A stretch of 13,031 nucleotides of DNA from Hemicentrotus pulcherrimus (GCA_003118195.1 BEXV01000324.1:149308-162338); one strand, 5' to 3'; shown: positions 1 through 9,859, counted from the first letter of the stretch. The notes: generated from the sequence alone by a model not told the origin. Numbers and translations: made by a program.

Positions 1-516
1 TGAGAGATACAGGGTAGTCCCATATACATCTTTCTGTGTATAGTGCTTGTAACTTTACGAAGAATGGGCCAAATTTCTTATCATTTTGATGATTCCAGAA
101 CCTTCCAGATGGTAGATGCTAGATGATCAACATTTTCTGATTGATTCCACAACGTTTCTTTCACAATGCAATCGCATGACCATTACTGGTCTGTACCTTT
201 AAGAAATACGCTCATACCGTTGCATTCTATGTTTCATCTATATAACAAAAAAAAAACAAAAAAAAATAGGAGTCAGAACAAGTCTCACTCCATATTGACA
301 AGAAATTTTATGCGCCTGCCTTTGTCTTCTTCGATGCATTGGTATCGAATTAATGTTTCTCTTGAATAATTTGTAAATTGGCAACTTTGACGCAGCCCTC
401 ACACTTACTGTCAAATGCAACCGTGATTCTATTTACTCAATTGGATCGCAGGGGAAATAAGGCACAGACACGTTAAATATGGCGAGTTAAAAATTCATTT
501 TAACATTTAGAATCAA

Positions 517-536
517 CCCCGCGCCATGGGGCCCGG
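517..536. other. G+C pocket in AT-rich DNA
   Basis: Eighteen of these 20 bases are G or C, and they include CCATGG and GGGCCC palindromes and two CG dinucleotides. The flanks are strongly AT-rich. Nothing shows a function; a protein-binding site or a repeat remnant are both possible. Confidence 0.4.
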
Positions 537-1184
537 TATGGTAAAACATTTCGAGGCTCTATTAATGTAATTCCGTATTTTTGTTCATCTAAATTCATAA
601 CTATAATTCTATTCTTTTCTTGTACAAAAATGAAAACGAAATTCATGAATATTTCTTTTACTTTTCTGTAAAAATCCCTGAACCTGACATTTCGCAGCTT
701 TGAGTTGAATCATTATTGCGCCCCTCCCATAATCCGTTCTTTAAATTGACTAATTTGCCAATTTTTTTATAACAGATAAACCTTTTTTTATTGCTATATG
801 GGTAGGAGTATGTCGAGTGTGTAGCCTGTTTGACAATTTACAGCGAATGAATTAATATTATAACACCAACAAAAATATTTAAAAAAACAAGCAGGAGCAG
901 TATTATAACAATGACATAGTGTGTACGATATTATGTACAATTTTAATTCACATAAAAATGCTTGAAATTGTTATTATTTGGTACTGCACTCACAAAATGT
1001 GCACCAATCTTCTAAAAAAAGCCTAATTCTGGCCAATTTATTTACAATATGTGCACTTAATAGTATCAAGCTTTAAGTTGATAATTATGAGAGAAAGTTT
1101 AGACCGTCGGCTATTTCAACTTCTAATACTATTACTTCGTTGAAGGTGGGATGCGGAAAATAGGCGTGGGGCGCGCAGTATAGT

Positions 1185-1200
1185 GTTTGACATGTCAAAC
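1185..1200. repeat. 16-bp perfect palindrome with TGACA/TGTCA half-sites
   Basis: The sequence GTTTGACATGTCAAAC is perfectly self-complementary. It lies just downstream of a locally G+C-richer patch (about 1145-1180, with GGCGTGGGGCGCGC). TGACA/TGTCA is the core recognised by TALE-class homeodomain proteins (MEIS/TGIF type), so a dimeric binding site is possible. Only the palindrome itself is directly seen. Confidence 0.55.
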
Positions 1201-1638
1201 GAGCACATTTCCCACCCATTACAGACAAGAGTGAAAGAGGCAAATGACAAATCGCATTTACAGTATGCACCTACCTGTATATCTGTATAGCGTTTAAGAT
1301 ATTTTCATGACGTAAAATATAAAACCGCAGATTAAGGCCATAACGTAGAATTATTCTGTCATTGTGTTCCCATAAATAAACACCAGTTTGAAATCACGAA
1401 CTCTAGCATTCAGATTTAATCGCAAATTGTGTGAAAGAAAAAATACTGCTTACGCTTGCTTGATTAAAGTGTTTTTAAATGTCGAAACAAATTATTTTGA
1501 GTTCTGCAGTGGCAGTCGTTCAATAAAAACTAAATGAATAATTCCTTTAAAGTTAAATAAGAACGTCAATATACATGTACTTGCTTGTTTGCGCATTGAA
1601 GTATGTGGGTGTATACATGCACTTCCTGTACCGATTGA

Positions 1639-1669
1639 CTTTTACACAAGTCTTGTGTTAGTGTAAAAG
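1639..1669. repeat. Inverted repeat with two nested pairings
   Basis: The arms CTTTTACAC (1639-1647) and GTGTAAAAG (1661-1669) are perfectly complementary across a 13-nt loop. An alternative pairing, ACACAAG (1644-1650) with CTTGTGT (1652-1658) around one base, overlaps it. The two foldings are mutually exclusive. The stem is too short for a typical microRNA precursor, so I call it only an inverted repeat. Confidence 0.6.
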
Positions 1670-2098
1670 AAATGCTAGCATTGAATTGATTTTTGTTCTT
1701 CAAGTGTTCGCATGCACCACTATTGCTTTATGTGGAATAAAACTTATGAAGTTAAACTGAAATTTGGAATAAAATATACTAGTGTATATAATGTATATAA
1801 TTTACAATATAATGGAAAGTGAAATGCAAAATCAGCGAAGGATCTAAAATACGATGTTAATCTAAACAGAATCTCCGTTATGACACGCTAAATTAAAATA
1901 GCATTTTACTTAAAATCTTTAAATAATTATGAAAATATATCGATAAAATAATTTGTAATTCTATAAGTAAAGAAGAGATAAAATTAGGAGAGCGAAGAAA
2001 GTTACTTATTCAAACGCCAGAACACAATCTATAAACACAATTACCAACTACTCTAAGCTCAGTAATGTTTCATCACTGGATAATGGTAAAACGTTCGG

Positions 2099-2112
2099 AC
2101 CACAGATGGCAG
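2099..2112 (+). promoter_or_regulatory. CTCF-like core motif (weak)
   Basis: The last ten bases, CAGATGGCAG (2103-2112), match the degenerate CTCF core YAGRKGGCRS at every position, and they also contain a CAGATG E-box. The first four bases do not fit the CCAS part well. A motif this loose is expected about once by chance in a window of this size counting both strands, so this is only a candidate. Confidence 0.2.
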
Positions 2113-2160
2113 TATTTAGTTTGTAATCGCGTGCAATCTCCCGAATTTTATGGGATTCTG

Positions 2161-3060
2161 CTGCGGTTTCCCTTTTTTTTTTTCTTTTGAGATCTCTGCT
2201 GGGTTGACCGTCACGCAATAGCTCTCGGCCTGAAAGTCAGATTATCATGAGCACTAACGAACACGTCAGATGTGTTTTAATCAGCTCCTACGAGATTTCA
2301 GCTATTTTCAGTTTCTGTTGGCTTTAGTCAGGAGACTCCTAATCCCTTAATTATAAAGCGGTGCTTGTGTCTTCTGAAATACCCAAAGATCAGAGATCCC
2401 CCAACCCGCCCTCATCCATTATTTTTTTGTTTTTTGTGTTTAAATATGTTTGAAGCTTGATTTCTCACCTGAAAATAATAAAATCTCAAAGGTTCTTGGG
2501 TACTCTCCCCATGATTTCGAAAAGTACTTAGGCCTCCGCTGAGACTGATACAATCATACAAGTGTGAGTTTGTGGCAAACAGAGGAATGATTTGTCACTT
2601 CAAAAATGCTAAAAGATCTGATTTTTGTTTCTAGGTTTCGATCATCCCATGGGTGTCTACTGTTTTTTACTTATTTAGAATGTACTTGGACCTTGATATC
2701 TCACCTAAATAAAACATCCAAATATAACTTTACGTTTCATTCTGAAAACATTTAGAGGTTGGATTTCCTCATAAAACTATTTTTTTAAGCTCATTGTTTC
2801 TGGGGCTTTTCCTTCAGAACAGCCTAAATAGAACAAATATGGATTTTATATATCGTCTAACAAAAGGCTTCCTCCCTGGGCCTCCCTCGTCTTGTCTTTT
2901 TCCCCAAGCTAGGCCAATGCAGTGGATAAACCGACATAACAACAAACAATAGGGTCTACACTCTAGCGTCAATACATTCAGATGATATTTTACATAATAG
3001 TTGAAATAGTTCTTCTTCTTCTTCTTCTTCAAGATAATCTACCTTCTTCAATACTGAAGA
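2161..3060. other. Noncoding spacer with possible old repeat pair
   Basis: No gene is supported. A pyrimidine run with T11 (2173-2183) occurs near the start. Two stretches beginning TGTTTTTT (2429 and 2661) share the order of a T run, a TTTA-rich middle and CTTGAT-T/A-TCTCACCT, which suggests a diverged repeat about 230 bp apart. The minus-strand open frame ending near 2814 begins inside the TTC microsatellite and is a low-complexity artefact. Confidence 0.5.
3010..3030. repeat. (TTC)7 microsatellite
   Basis: Seven uninterrupted TTC units, or GAA on the minus strand. The tract is short, well below lengths usually tied to unusual DNA structure, and is likely to vary between individuals. Confidence 0.9.
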
Positions 3061-3505
3061 TTCTTGCAGATGCCGTATACAGTTCATCATCAATGATTCT
3101 GTTACAAAGGGAAATTTGTCAATCTGTAGACATAAGTAATATAATCAATTAACCATGGACTTCACGCTATGTTTGCACGAAATTATCATTACTTTAGTTT
3201 ATCCATTTGCTCCATTCTTCCTACATCATCATTACTATACTACTGGCCACCCTCCTTTCACCACAGAACGCAGGACCCCTCCCCTCCACCACCAGATATA
3301 CAGTCTGTGATTATACTTCCCCATAAAAGAGTTACGTCAGACACTACTCTACGTTAATGGGTAGCTTTGCTGGGGGCCAATTTTATGTAGACAATATATC
3401 TCAGTTATTTATGATGTGTATAAGACCTGTTTGAAAATAATGTCGTCTGACCTTTCGAAAAATGAGAAGCATGTCTAAACATGATATCATAGAACTAATG
3501 CACCC

Positions 3506-3523
3506 TTCTTTCTTTCTTTCTTT
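3506..3523. repeat. (TTCT)n microsatellite
   Basis: Four and a half TTCT units without interruption. A simple sequence repeat with no associated coding signal. Confidence 0.85.
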
Positions 3524-3685
3524 GATTTGTGTTAGACTTAAGCATTTTATGATGTCTGTGTCGGGTTTTCAAGGTATCTACAGCTTTGATGAAGAAAGAG
3601 AGATATGCCTTTACCCTCACACAATAAAGTAAATTCTACATTGATTCATTCATTTAAAATCGATTCATTTCATATGCCATGAATG

Positions 3686-3699
3686 TCATTTTAAAATGA
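3686..3699. repeat. 14-bp perfect AT palindrome
   Basis: TCATTTTAAAATGA is fully self-complementary. Being AT-rich, it is only mildly unusual in this background. It follows two imperfect GATTCATT words at about 3644-3668. Confidence 0.5.
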
Positions 3700-3810
3700 A
3701 TTTTACTTGGATAATTTGAAATTGCCTTTGAATTGAAGGTATTTTCTATTTTATTGAACTAAATTCATAAGAGATACGTCAGTCACATCACTAAGACCAA
3801 CCGTAGAACT

Positions 3811-3844
3811 TTAAATATATATATATTTATATATGTATATTTAA
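3811..3844. repeat. AT-rich tract with inverted ends
   Basis: All bases are A or T except one G. The tract begins TTAAATATA and ends TATATTTAA, which are exact reverse complements, around a mostly alternating A/T core. Such DNA melts easily and could extrude as a cruciform; it is also a common microsatellite form. Confidence 0.6.
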
Positions 3845-5196
3845 TCCGAATTAGTATGTTTTTCCTTCGATTATCAGTCGGTTTAATGCTGGTTTGATAC
3901 CCTAATCGCACCAACTAGACCGACACCAAACCGGCGACAAAAGACAAAAAAAAAAAGAAGTTACGTCGCTACCCAATGGCACGACGGGACAAGAACCGCA
4001 ACTTGTGTGTGCATCTGTTTTTATAAGTAATGTCCACTTTACAAGATACTTTTAAAGACTAATTTCTTTGAACTGTCATTCTCTCAACGTAATTTAAGAG
4101 TGACTCGATTGACGACACTCTCTTTAGAAGCAATGTGATTTGATTACAACATCTTTAAGCTTCGTCAGTTATCTTCCATTAGCTGAGGCAGGGATGAGTC
4201 CATGGCCGAGGTGATAAATGCCATCAGTAATCTGTTTGGATCTACAGTTACTAACACCACATTGTCCGATGCGGGGTCGGAAGGAGCATAGGATGACGTT
4301 AGACATGTGCAAGAGCAGTCGAAAGCAAACATTTCCTTCACCATTTAATGACCAATATTACCAAGAAGAAGACCTTAAACATGTGCTAAGTATATACATC
4401 AAGACATCTCAGAAGATTAAAATCGTGACATGTTGCTTCCATCGTCAATAATCGTCAGATCCAATCGCAATTATATATAGTGTGATTTTAAAGCCTTGTA
4501 GGAGGGAATTCATTACAAAATAATTCTTTCCCTAATCGATATTTGACGACGAACAAAAAAAACAAACAAAAAAACATATATCACGATAACAATTTGATTG
4601 CATTATCACATTCTTCATCATTACGAAACCTAAAAAGGAGTCGGTTATCAAAATTGTTCCCTCACAAATTTGAAACATAATCTTCTATACATAATCATCC
4701 CCATCACCACACCGACCCCCATTCGAATGAATAATAAGTGGCAAGAATCATCAGACCGACAATATAATAAATATTGTTCCTCTGAGGTTAGAATCGTGAT
4801 TGGATGGAAGTGGTGATAATTGAGGAATGACGGAGGAAATTTAACGAATGCATTAAATAGTTATATATACCACACTTTAGACCTAGCGGAAAATTTATTT
4901 CTAGGTGTCGGGGACAAAAAAAAGGTATTCAATTACATTAATAATGTATTTTTTTTAATTCATTGTTTCATTATGCTTTCATTTTCCCCGTCTCTCCTAA
5001 CCATGTCCCCCTCCTATCTCTCCCCTTCTCTCTCTCTCTANTTTGAAGAGCCATGCTTTTCACGGAACATGTCTTGTTTGATGGTCTTCCACACTTGCAT
5101 AATAACAAATGATAAAGTTCACGATTTATTTTTCACCTCTTCCCAGAACTCAACCTTCTCTTTAAGTCATAACTGATATTAATGAGGTTTAATGCC

Positions 5197-5470
5197 TCAC
5201 AAAATGGCACTAATATAGCTAATCGACACTGATTTTATCCTGGGGCCACACAGTAAACGAGGCCATTGCTGAGCCACTGAATCTTGACTGTACGCAGCTG
5301 GGGCTAGGGTACGCGGCCGCCCCCACAAATGCAAGAAAACCAAGAAAATGCAATAAGCTATCAATAATTCATTATACTTCCACCCGGTCCCCAACTGGAA
5401 ATATTCCTCTGTAGGGCCATGGACCCTACCACAAAGGGCCATGCGTTACGGTTTAAGGCATGGTCCTACA
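5197..5470. other. G+C-rich block, possible dispersed repeat or conserved element
   Basis: This block differs sharply from its flanks. It is G+C-richer, contains a GCGGCCGC site (5313-5320), and has repeated GGGCCATG words (5413 and 5436 areas) and a near-palindrome, GTAGGGCCATGGACCCTAC (5411-5429). The minus strand is open for 81 codons, but the protein has no motif I know and no adjoining exon. A short inverted word, TGAGG/CCTCA, lies just upstream (5183-5199). A repeat copy, a conserved noncoding element and a small exon are all possible; I favour a repeat copy, without proof. Confidence 0.35.
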
Positions 5471-5571
5471 ATGTACAGTGTACAGTGAAACTGTCATTAC
5501 ATGGTGAAAATCAAAAACAAAAAAACGAGCAGCATTAGAGTTATCTCCATCTGCGTTCATCTGTTAGCACC

Positions 5572-5810
5572 GTTTCTCTTCTCTCTCCTTCTTCTTCTCT
5601 CCCTCTCCCTCTCAACCTTCCTCCCTCTTTCTCTCTGAATCTTTCTGTTTATTTCCCAATTTCTCTCCCATCTCTCCCACTTTCTCTGTCTCTTTCTCTC
5701 CCTTTTCTCTCTCTCTCTCTATTTCTCTCTCTCGTCCTCCCTCTGTCTTTCTGAAAATTTTTAAGTTTTCCCCGTCTAAATGATTCTCTCTCTCTCTCTC
5801 TCTCTCTCTT
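5572..5810. repeat. Large CT-rich polypyrimidine tract
   Basis: About 240 bp of mostly C and T, with interruptions, ending in a pure (TC)12 run at 5785-5808. On the minus strand it reads as a purine tract and gives an artificial open frame of Arg-Glu repeats with Lys and Gly, which is not a gene. Polypurine/polypyrimidine DNA of this kind can form triplex structures. Confidence 0.9.
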
Positions 5811-6387
5811 GTTTTACCCAAGTCTTGTCTCAGTAATCCGATGCATGATTGAGAATGGAATTTTCTCAAATATAGGAAGAATAAAAGAGCGCATAAATTT
5901 ACCGGCGTTCTCCTTTGTACATCACGTATATCATATCCTTTCATCTATATGGAAAGTCTTCTTTTTTTGTGATTCACTTTAAATCTCCAATATCGAACAC
6001 AGCTTTAGAGCCATCAATATGGAAGAACCTCCGGAGAAAATGGGACGATATTGACTTGTTTTCCATTAACAAATACAAGGGCTTCCTATCTCCGAACGAA
6101 ATCGAATGTGACGAAATTTGAACTTTCTCTCAATTTTGAAACGTTTTGTTCCAAATAAGATATTGGGGGGTGGGGGTAAAATAAAAATACACCTTTGTCG
6201 GAGTGATTATTATGCGACATTCATTATATTTTCATCAAAATACAATATACATACAATACATACGGGACTTTAACCAAGGAAGAGCTGTGAAATATGTTGT
6301 GGTTGTTAGCTGATACGAAAATTGCAATCCGGACAAGAAGGATTTCAAAAGGGGAAAGAAATTACAAAACATGGTGACAACAAGAAG

Positions 6388-6580
6388 TTAAAGGGACATA
6401 TCATGATAGGCAGAGAACTAATACAAAATTAGACTAATCCTTTAATAATCATCGATAATTTTTTTAACGAAGCCTATTAAAAAAGACAATCAAATTTCGA
6501 AGTATAATACTGATACAGATGTAAAATGGGGTCTTCAATCAAAGATTTCATATTGATTGTTTATGACATATGCCCCTCTC
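6388..6580. mobile_element. Weak MITE-like candidate
   Basis: The left side starts with TTAAAGGGACATATCATGA (from 6388). The right side, read on the minus strand, starts AGAGGGGCATATGTCATAA (from about 6579). The two share an AGGG-CATAT-CAT pattern, giving imperfect terminal inverted repeats around about 190 bp of AT-rich DNA with no coding capacity. No clear target-site duplication is visible, so this is tentative. Confidence 0.2.
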
Positions 6581-6953
6581 TCGAAAAAAACTAAATCATT
6601 CTGTGATACATGCAACACTAATATATCATATTGAATGAAAATGTATCATTTGGAGCAGAATGAACAGGTCAAAAACTTTAAAAGATCAGAAAATTAGGCT
6701 GGTGAAAATACGATAGATCTGGATTAATACTATAAGGAATGTTAGAGAGATCGGATCATCAACTCCATGCAAACTTCAAATTGGCACACCTGCCATTCGG
6801 CTTTGACCAGTGGTGTCATATTTGAGAACAACTTTAGGATTCGTAGTAAACGAATGTCTATTTCTTTCATATAAAGTCCCGTCTTTCTTCGGAGCTGTGC
6901 TCATAAAGGATTACATTAGCATATTCGCATATGTCCTCTAATATATATGAAAA

Positions 6954-6971
6954 TACAATATTTATATTGTA
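6954..6971. repeat. Short perfect hairpin
   Basis: TACAATAT and ATATTGTA pair perfectly over eight bases around a TT loop. All pairs but two are A:T, so stability is low and the function is unknown. Confidence 0.55.
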
Positions 6972-8597
6972 ATGGTCAGCAATAAAATGCAGAAAAGTAT
7001 GTTATTGCATTAATTGTCTGTGTTTCAGCAAAGGAAAGATTTGTCAGATTTTAAATCACCATGGTTACAGTGGCTTTTATCTTAACATGTTACTTGGGAT
7101 TCCCATTTTTAGAGTGATTTCATTTTTTGTGTTGTTGTAGAATCATCACTTTAGTGGGTAACACATTCATTTCAAACTTTCACAATTCCGAAATCCGACT
7201 TGCTGCTTTCAAAGGCGCTGTCACTGTTGAATTTAGACTTTAAACTGAAATAAATAATGCATTCCTCTTCTTTGTACCAGTGTCATATAAACAATTGTTT
7301 AATTGTATGTATCTCTATTTTTATTGTTTTCATTACCATTTTTTTTTTTGTATTATCACTATCATTATCACTATGACGAAGACATGTTGGATAATGAAGC
7401 ACCGACTTTATGGTATGAGTTTCGGGAGTGCATTCGGTTCACAATTTTGTGATGCTGTTGGATAAAATGAGATATGACATGAATCGGCTGTAATGGAGGA
7501 GCTCCAACAGCTTATCAAAGAAAATACCCTGTTCATTTTATGATTCGGTTCGAGGATGATTTGCGGGGTAGGACTGATGCAGGGTTCAAAGGCCTGATAA
7601 TCAACATTTTTGAGGGTCTAGGATGTGAGCCACTCTCACTCTGAGTCTATATTTGGAAATAGATTGAAAAATATATTTTTTTTTAATAGGGAAACATGGA
7701 TGAAAGTGCAAGGACGAGCTACTGTCAATGAATCCGTCCCGTCGCTATTGGAATGTATTTTCTTGTAACATTATGAAGGAGAAAAAAGAAAGAAGACTAA
7801 GTCATCCGGGGTCATTGGAAAGGCGGTTGGGTCAACGAAGGGATTTGAAGGGGATCAATGCTGTCATTAGAAAGGGAATTCGGGATGGAGTCTAGTATAC
7901 CTGGGGTCAAAATGACTTTCAAATTGATCGCATGGTCTACTGAGATCAAGGTATCAACCCTCCCTAGCCCGCGAGTCGTGTTGGAATGCTTCACAAGGAA
8001 ACCAAAAACATGAGCAAAGATGGACTACTGGTCATTATTCTACTTCAGTAATTTCCATACGAAGTATTCATCGATTCATCTACTTTAATGTTTCATTCAA
8101 ATAAAAAGGCTCAAAATGCGACACTGAATTTAAAGGCGTATCACTCTTGCTTTCATTACAACAATCACACGTCCAACATTTTCGTTCTGGTATCACCAAT
8201 ATACTTTCATAAATTCATTTAACATTTTTTCAAAGGGCTTGCATCATTCGTTGCTGGACTAATTAACATCAATGTTGTAAATTACTAATCTACAGCAGTG
8301 CTCAACCTTCAATTACACATGAAAACAATAACTGGTAATGGAATCGCAAAGCTAACTCATAAAATCAGATATAGATTGTTTGCTAGCAAAACGGAAGTCT
8401 GCACTGTTACTCTTTCGCTTGTTATGTTACTCAATGTTTCATTAGGGGAATACAAGTTTAATTGTATTATAATCATTAGTCGTTGGTTCACAGGCTTTAA
8501 CACCTCCAGTTTTACCAGTTTTTAATCCTGGAAAAACGTTGACATAACAATGTTCATCCTAATAAAGATAACTGACACACCAATGGTTCTAGACATA

Positions 8598-8636
8598 TTT
8601 TTTTTTTTTTTTTTTTTTTTTTTGGGGGGGGGGGGG
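8598..8636. repeat. T26-G13 double homopolymer
   Basis: Twenty-six T are followed directly by thirteen G with no intervening base. On the minus strand this is C13-A26. A homopolymer pair of this length is prone to sequencing and assembly error, so the exact lengths should not be trusted. A poly(A) tail of a retroposed minus-strand sequence would explain the A run, but nothing recognisable precedes it. Two apparent minus-strand open frames across it encode only Pro and Lys runs here. Confidence 0.9.
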
Positions 8637-9034
8637 TAGTACAATGATATATTTTTGAAATAATGGTACAAACAGACAACATTGATGCGACTTTTATCAG
8701 AATCGCTAGACACGACTCACAGCTATAAGTTGCTGCAAATTTATTTTTAATCTTTGAGTAACAAATCGGGAGGTTGAAAGAATCCCTGATCACTGTCTCA
8801 ACTAACTTATATTTCCATTGATGTTGTAGGTTCCTGCATACTTTTTTTTTTTACAGAGTAAATTTGTAATCAAAACAAATTAGCAGATGTTGTTTCTGCA
8901 TTTATTGATCAATCAAATAAAGAACTTAAAGATTTCAAGAAATATAAATGCATTTTCTTGAACGGAAGGCAACCTTACGTTGTATTATATTAGATAACTT
9001 TAGATTATTAGATCCACGTAACCTAACCACTTAC
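8637..9034. other. Noncoding spacer
   Basis: No gene is seen. A T11 run ending in ACAG (about 8842-8856) looks like a splice acceptor, but stops follow within a few codons in every frame. One hairpin is listed separately. No third copy of the downstream tandem repeat is present here. Confidence 0.6.
8934..8962. repeat. Perfect 9-bp stem hairpin
   Basis: TTCAAGAAA (8934-8942) and TTTCTTGAA (8954-8962) are exact reverse complements separated by 11 nt. It lies about 70 bp upstream of the tandem duplication. No function is evident. Confidence 0.5.
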
Positions 9035-9203
9035 AAATATCAAACGAATGGTGCTATAAAATATCCTTGAATGAAAATTATATATTAACATTTTATGTGC
9101 AGGGAAAATGCTGGTACATTTGAGTATTCATTTTTAATACGAACTCATCTCGTACTTAAAATGAACGAGGCTGTTCCTGAAATGCGAGACAACGATGAAT
9201 TCA
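9035..9203. repeat. Tandem duplication, copy 1 (169 bp)
   Basis: This copy aligns without gaps to the next one at a constant offset of 170 bp, with 19 differences in 169 bases (about 89% identity). Identity is uneven: two 26-base blocks (9086-9111 and 9113-9138) are unchanged, while the middle-right part around 9139-9162 differs more. A short pairing, CATTTT with AAAATG (9089-9110), lies in the unchanged part. A frame of about 48 codons from ATG 9095 crosses into copy 2, but the matching frame in copy 2 stops early, so coding is unlikely. Confidence 0.9.
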
Positions 9204-9204
9204 A

Positions 9205-9373
9205 AAATATCAAACGAATGGTGCTAGGAAATATCCTTACATGAGGATTATATACTAACATTTTATGTGCAGGGAAAATGCAGGTACATTTGAGTATTCA
9301 TTTTTAATGTAAATTCATCTCGTACATTAAATAAACGAGGCTGTTCCTGGAATGCGACACAACAATAAATTCA
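9205..9373. repeat. Tandem duplication, copy 2 (169 bp)
   Basis: Second copy of the unit described at 9035-9203, joined to it by one base. There are no indels between the copies. The CTCGT...ACGAG pairing (9319-9339 here, 9149-9169 in copy 1) keeps both arms intact while its 11-nt loop has changed at three positions. Neither flank beyond the pair resembles the unit, so this looks like a single tandem duplication rather than a longer satellite array. Confidence 0.9.
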
Positions 9374-9731
9374 CTGTGTGTGACATAATAATGGTTGTCG
9401 ATGGTAGTAGGATCAGGCAAGAACATGATGTATAATTGCGAAGACATCACGCATTGATTACACTCAGATTGACCGTTGTTCCAATGCCATTAGCATGACT
9501 AATTGATAATCAATACCTTAATACTTGCCTTCATGCCAGAGGCTTCGAACTATCAATTCGCTTAATTTGGCACCGATTAAATTCTGCAGGAGTAACAGAG
9601 GGCGCAAGATTTGGCAAACGCTTTTAGATTGCCTTAGAAATGGGCTTTTAACATCGATCCAATGGTCTGCATGTGAAACTCCATTGACGCTAGTTTTGTT
9701 TCACTCATTCATTCATCCCCCTTGATTTTGT
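9374..9731. other. Noncoding spacer
   Basis: No gene is recognised. A 66-codon open frame (9525-9725) has no known motif. It lies in DNA of slightly higher G+C than the surroundings and ends at the CT tract, so I do not call it. Confidence 0.55.
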
Positions 9732-9859
9732 TCCCGTTCTCTCTCTCACTCTTTCTCTCTCTCTCTTTCTCTCAACCTGTCTATCTCAAACTCTTGCTAT
9801 CTCTCTTTCTCGATCTTGTCCATTTTCTTTTTTCTCAACATCTTTTTTTTTCTCTCTTA
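9732..9859. repeat. CT-rich polypyrimidine tract
   Basis: Mostly C and T with scattered interruptions, ending in T9-CTCTCTTAG. The last bases resemble a 3' splice site (AG at 9859-9860). About 20 open codons follow before a stop, which is not informative. Confidence 0.85.

Larger units (their letters stand above)
1..2160. other. AT-rich noncoding spacer
   Basis: No gene is recognisable here. Stops are frequent in all six frames, and the few open stretches of about 60 codons look like chance: they have no coding-like composition and no familiar motif. The stretch holds A-rich runs (A10-C-A9 at 247-266), a 9-bp unit (TGTATATAA) repeated twice at 1783-1800, and the short palindromic elements listed separately. 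This is typical intergenic or intronic DNA of an AT-rich animal genome. Confidence 0.75.
3061..5190. other. Noncoding spacer with microsatellites and one ambiguous base
   Basis: No gene is recognised. The stretch holds a C-rich patch (about 3250-3295), the TTCT microsatellite, a palindrome and an AT run listed separately, A11 at 3946-3956, and A-rich runs at 4552-4575. A pyrimidine stretch (about 5005-5040) ends at an undetermined base, N, at 5041. The open frame crossing that N (4820-5176) reads through CT-rich DNA and shows no motif; I do not call it a gene. Confidence 0.65.
5811..8590. other. AT-rich noncoding spacer
   Basis: No gene is recognisable. The local open frames (for example 5915-6121 and 7812-7994) carry no known domain and lack convincing splice context. 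The stretch includes a G6-T-G5 run (6165-6176), T runs near 7340 and 7675, and the small hairpin listed separately. At 7688-7689 a T run ends in AATAG followed by 25 open codons, which is not more than chance would give. Confidence 0.65.

Noticed and set aside
3876..3936. CGGTTT-rich imperfect inverted repeat
   Set aside because: Only about 13 of 20 positions agree; too weak for a stable hairpin.
4203..4290. TGGCCGAGG word like a Ser/Leu tRNA A box, with a GGGGTCGG word about 70 bp on
   Set aside because: The D-arm register does not fit, the B box lacks the TTCGA core, and no acceptor stem pairs.
4820..5176. Longest open frame in the window (118 codons)
   Set aside because: It crosses the ambiguous base and a pyrimidine run and has no motif, no splice context and no protein-like composition.
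5612..5944. 110-codon minus-strand open frame rich in Arg-Glu repeats
   Set aside because: It is the purine strand of the CT tract; the repetition comes from the microsatellite, not from coding selection.
7668..7768. T run, AATAG, then 25 open codons, considered as an exon
   Set aside because: Twenty-five open codons are expected by chance about a third of the time, and no domain or donor site supports it.
9095..9243. 48-codon frame from an ATG in tandem copy 1
   Set aside because: The equivalent frame in copy 2 stops early, and the differences between copies show no codon-position bias.
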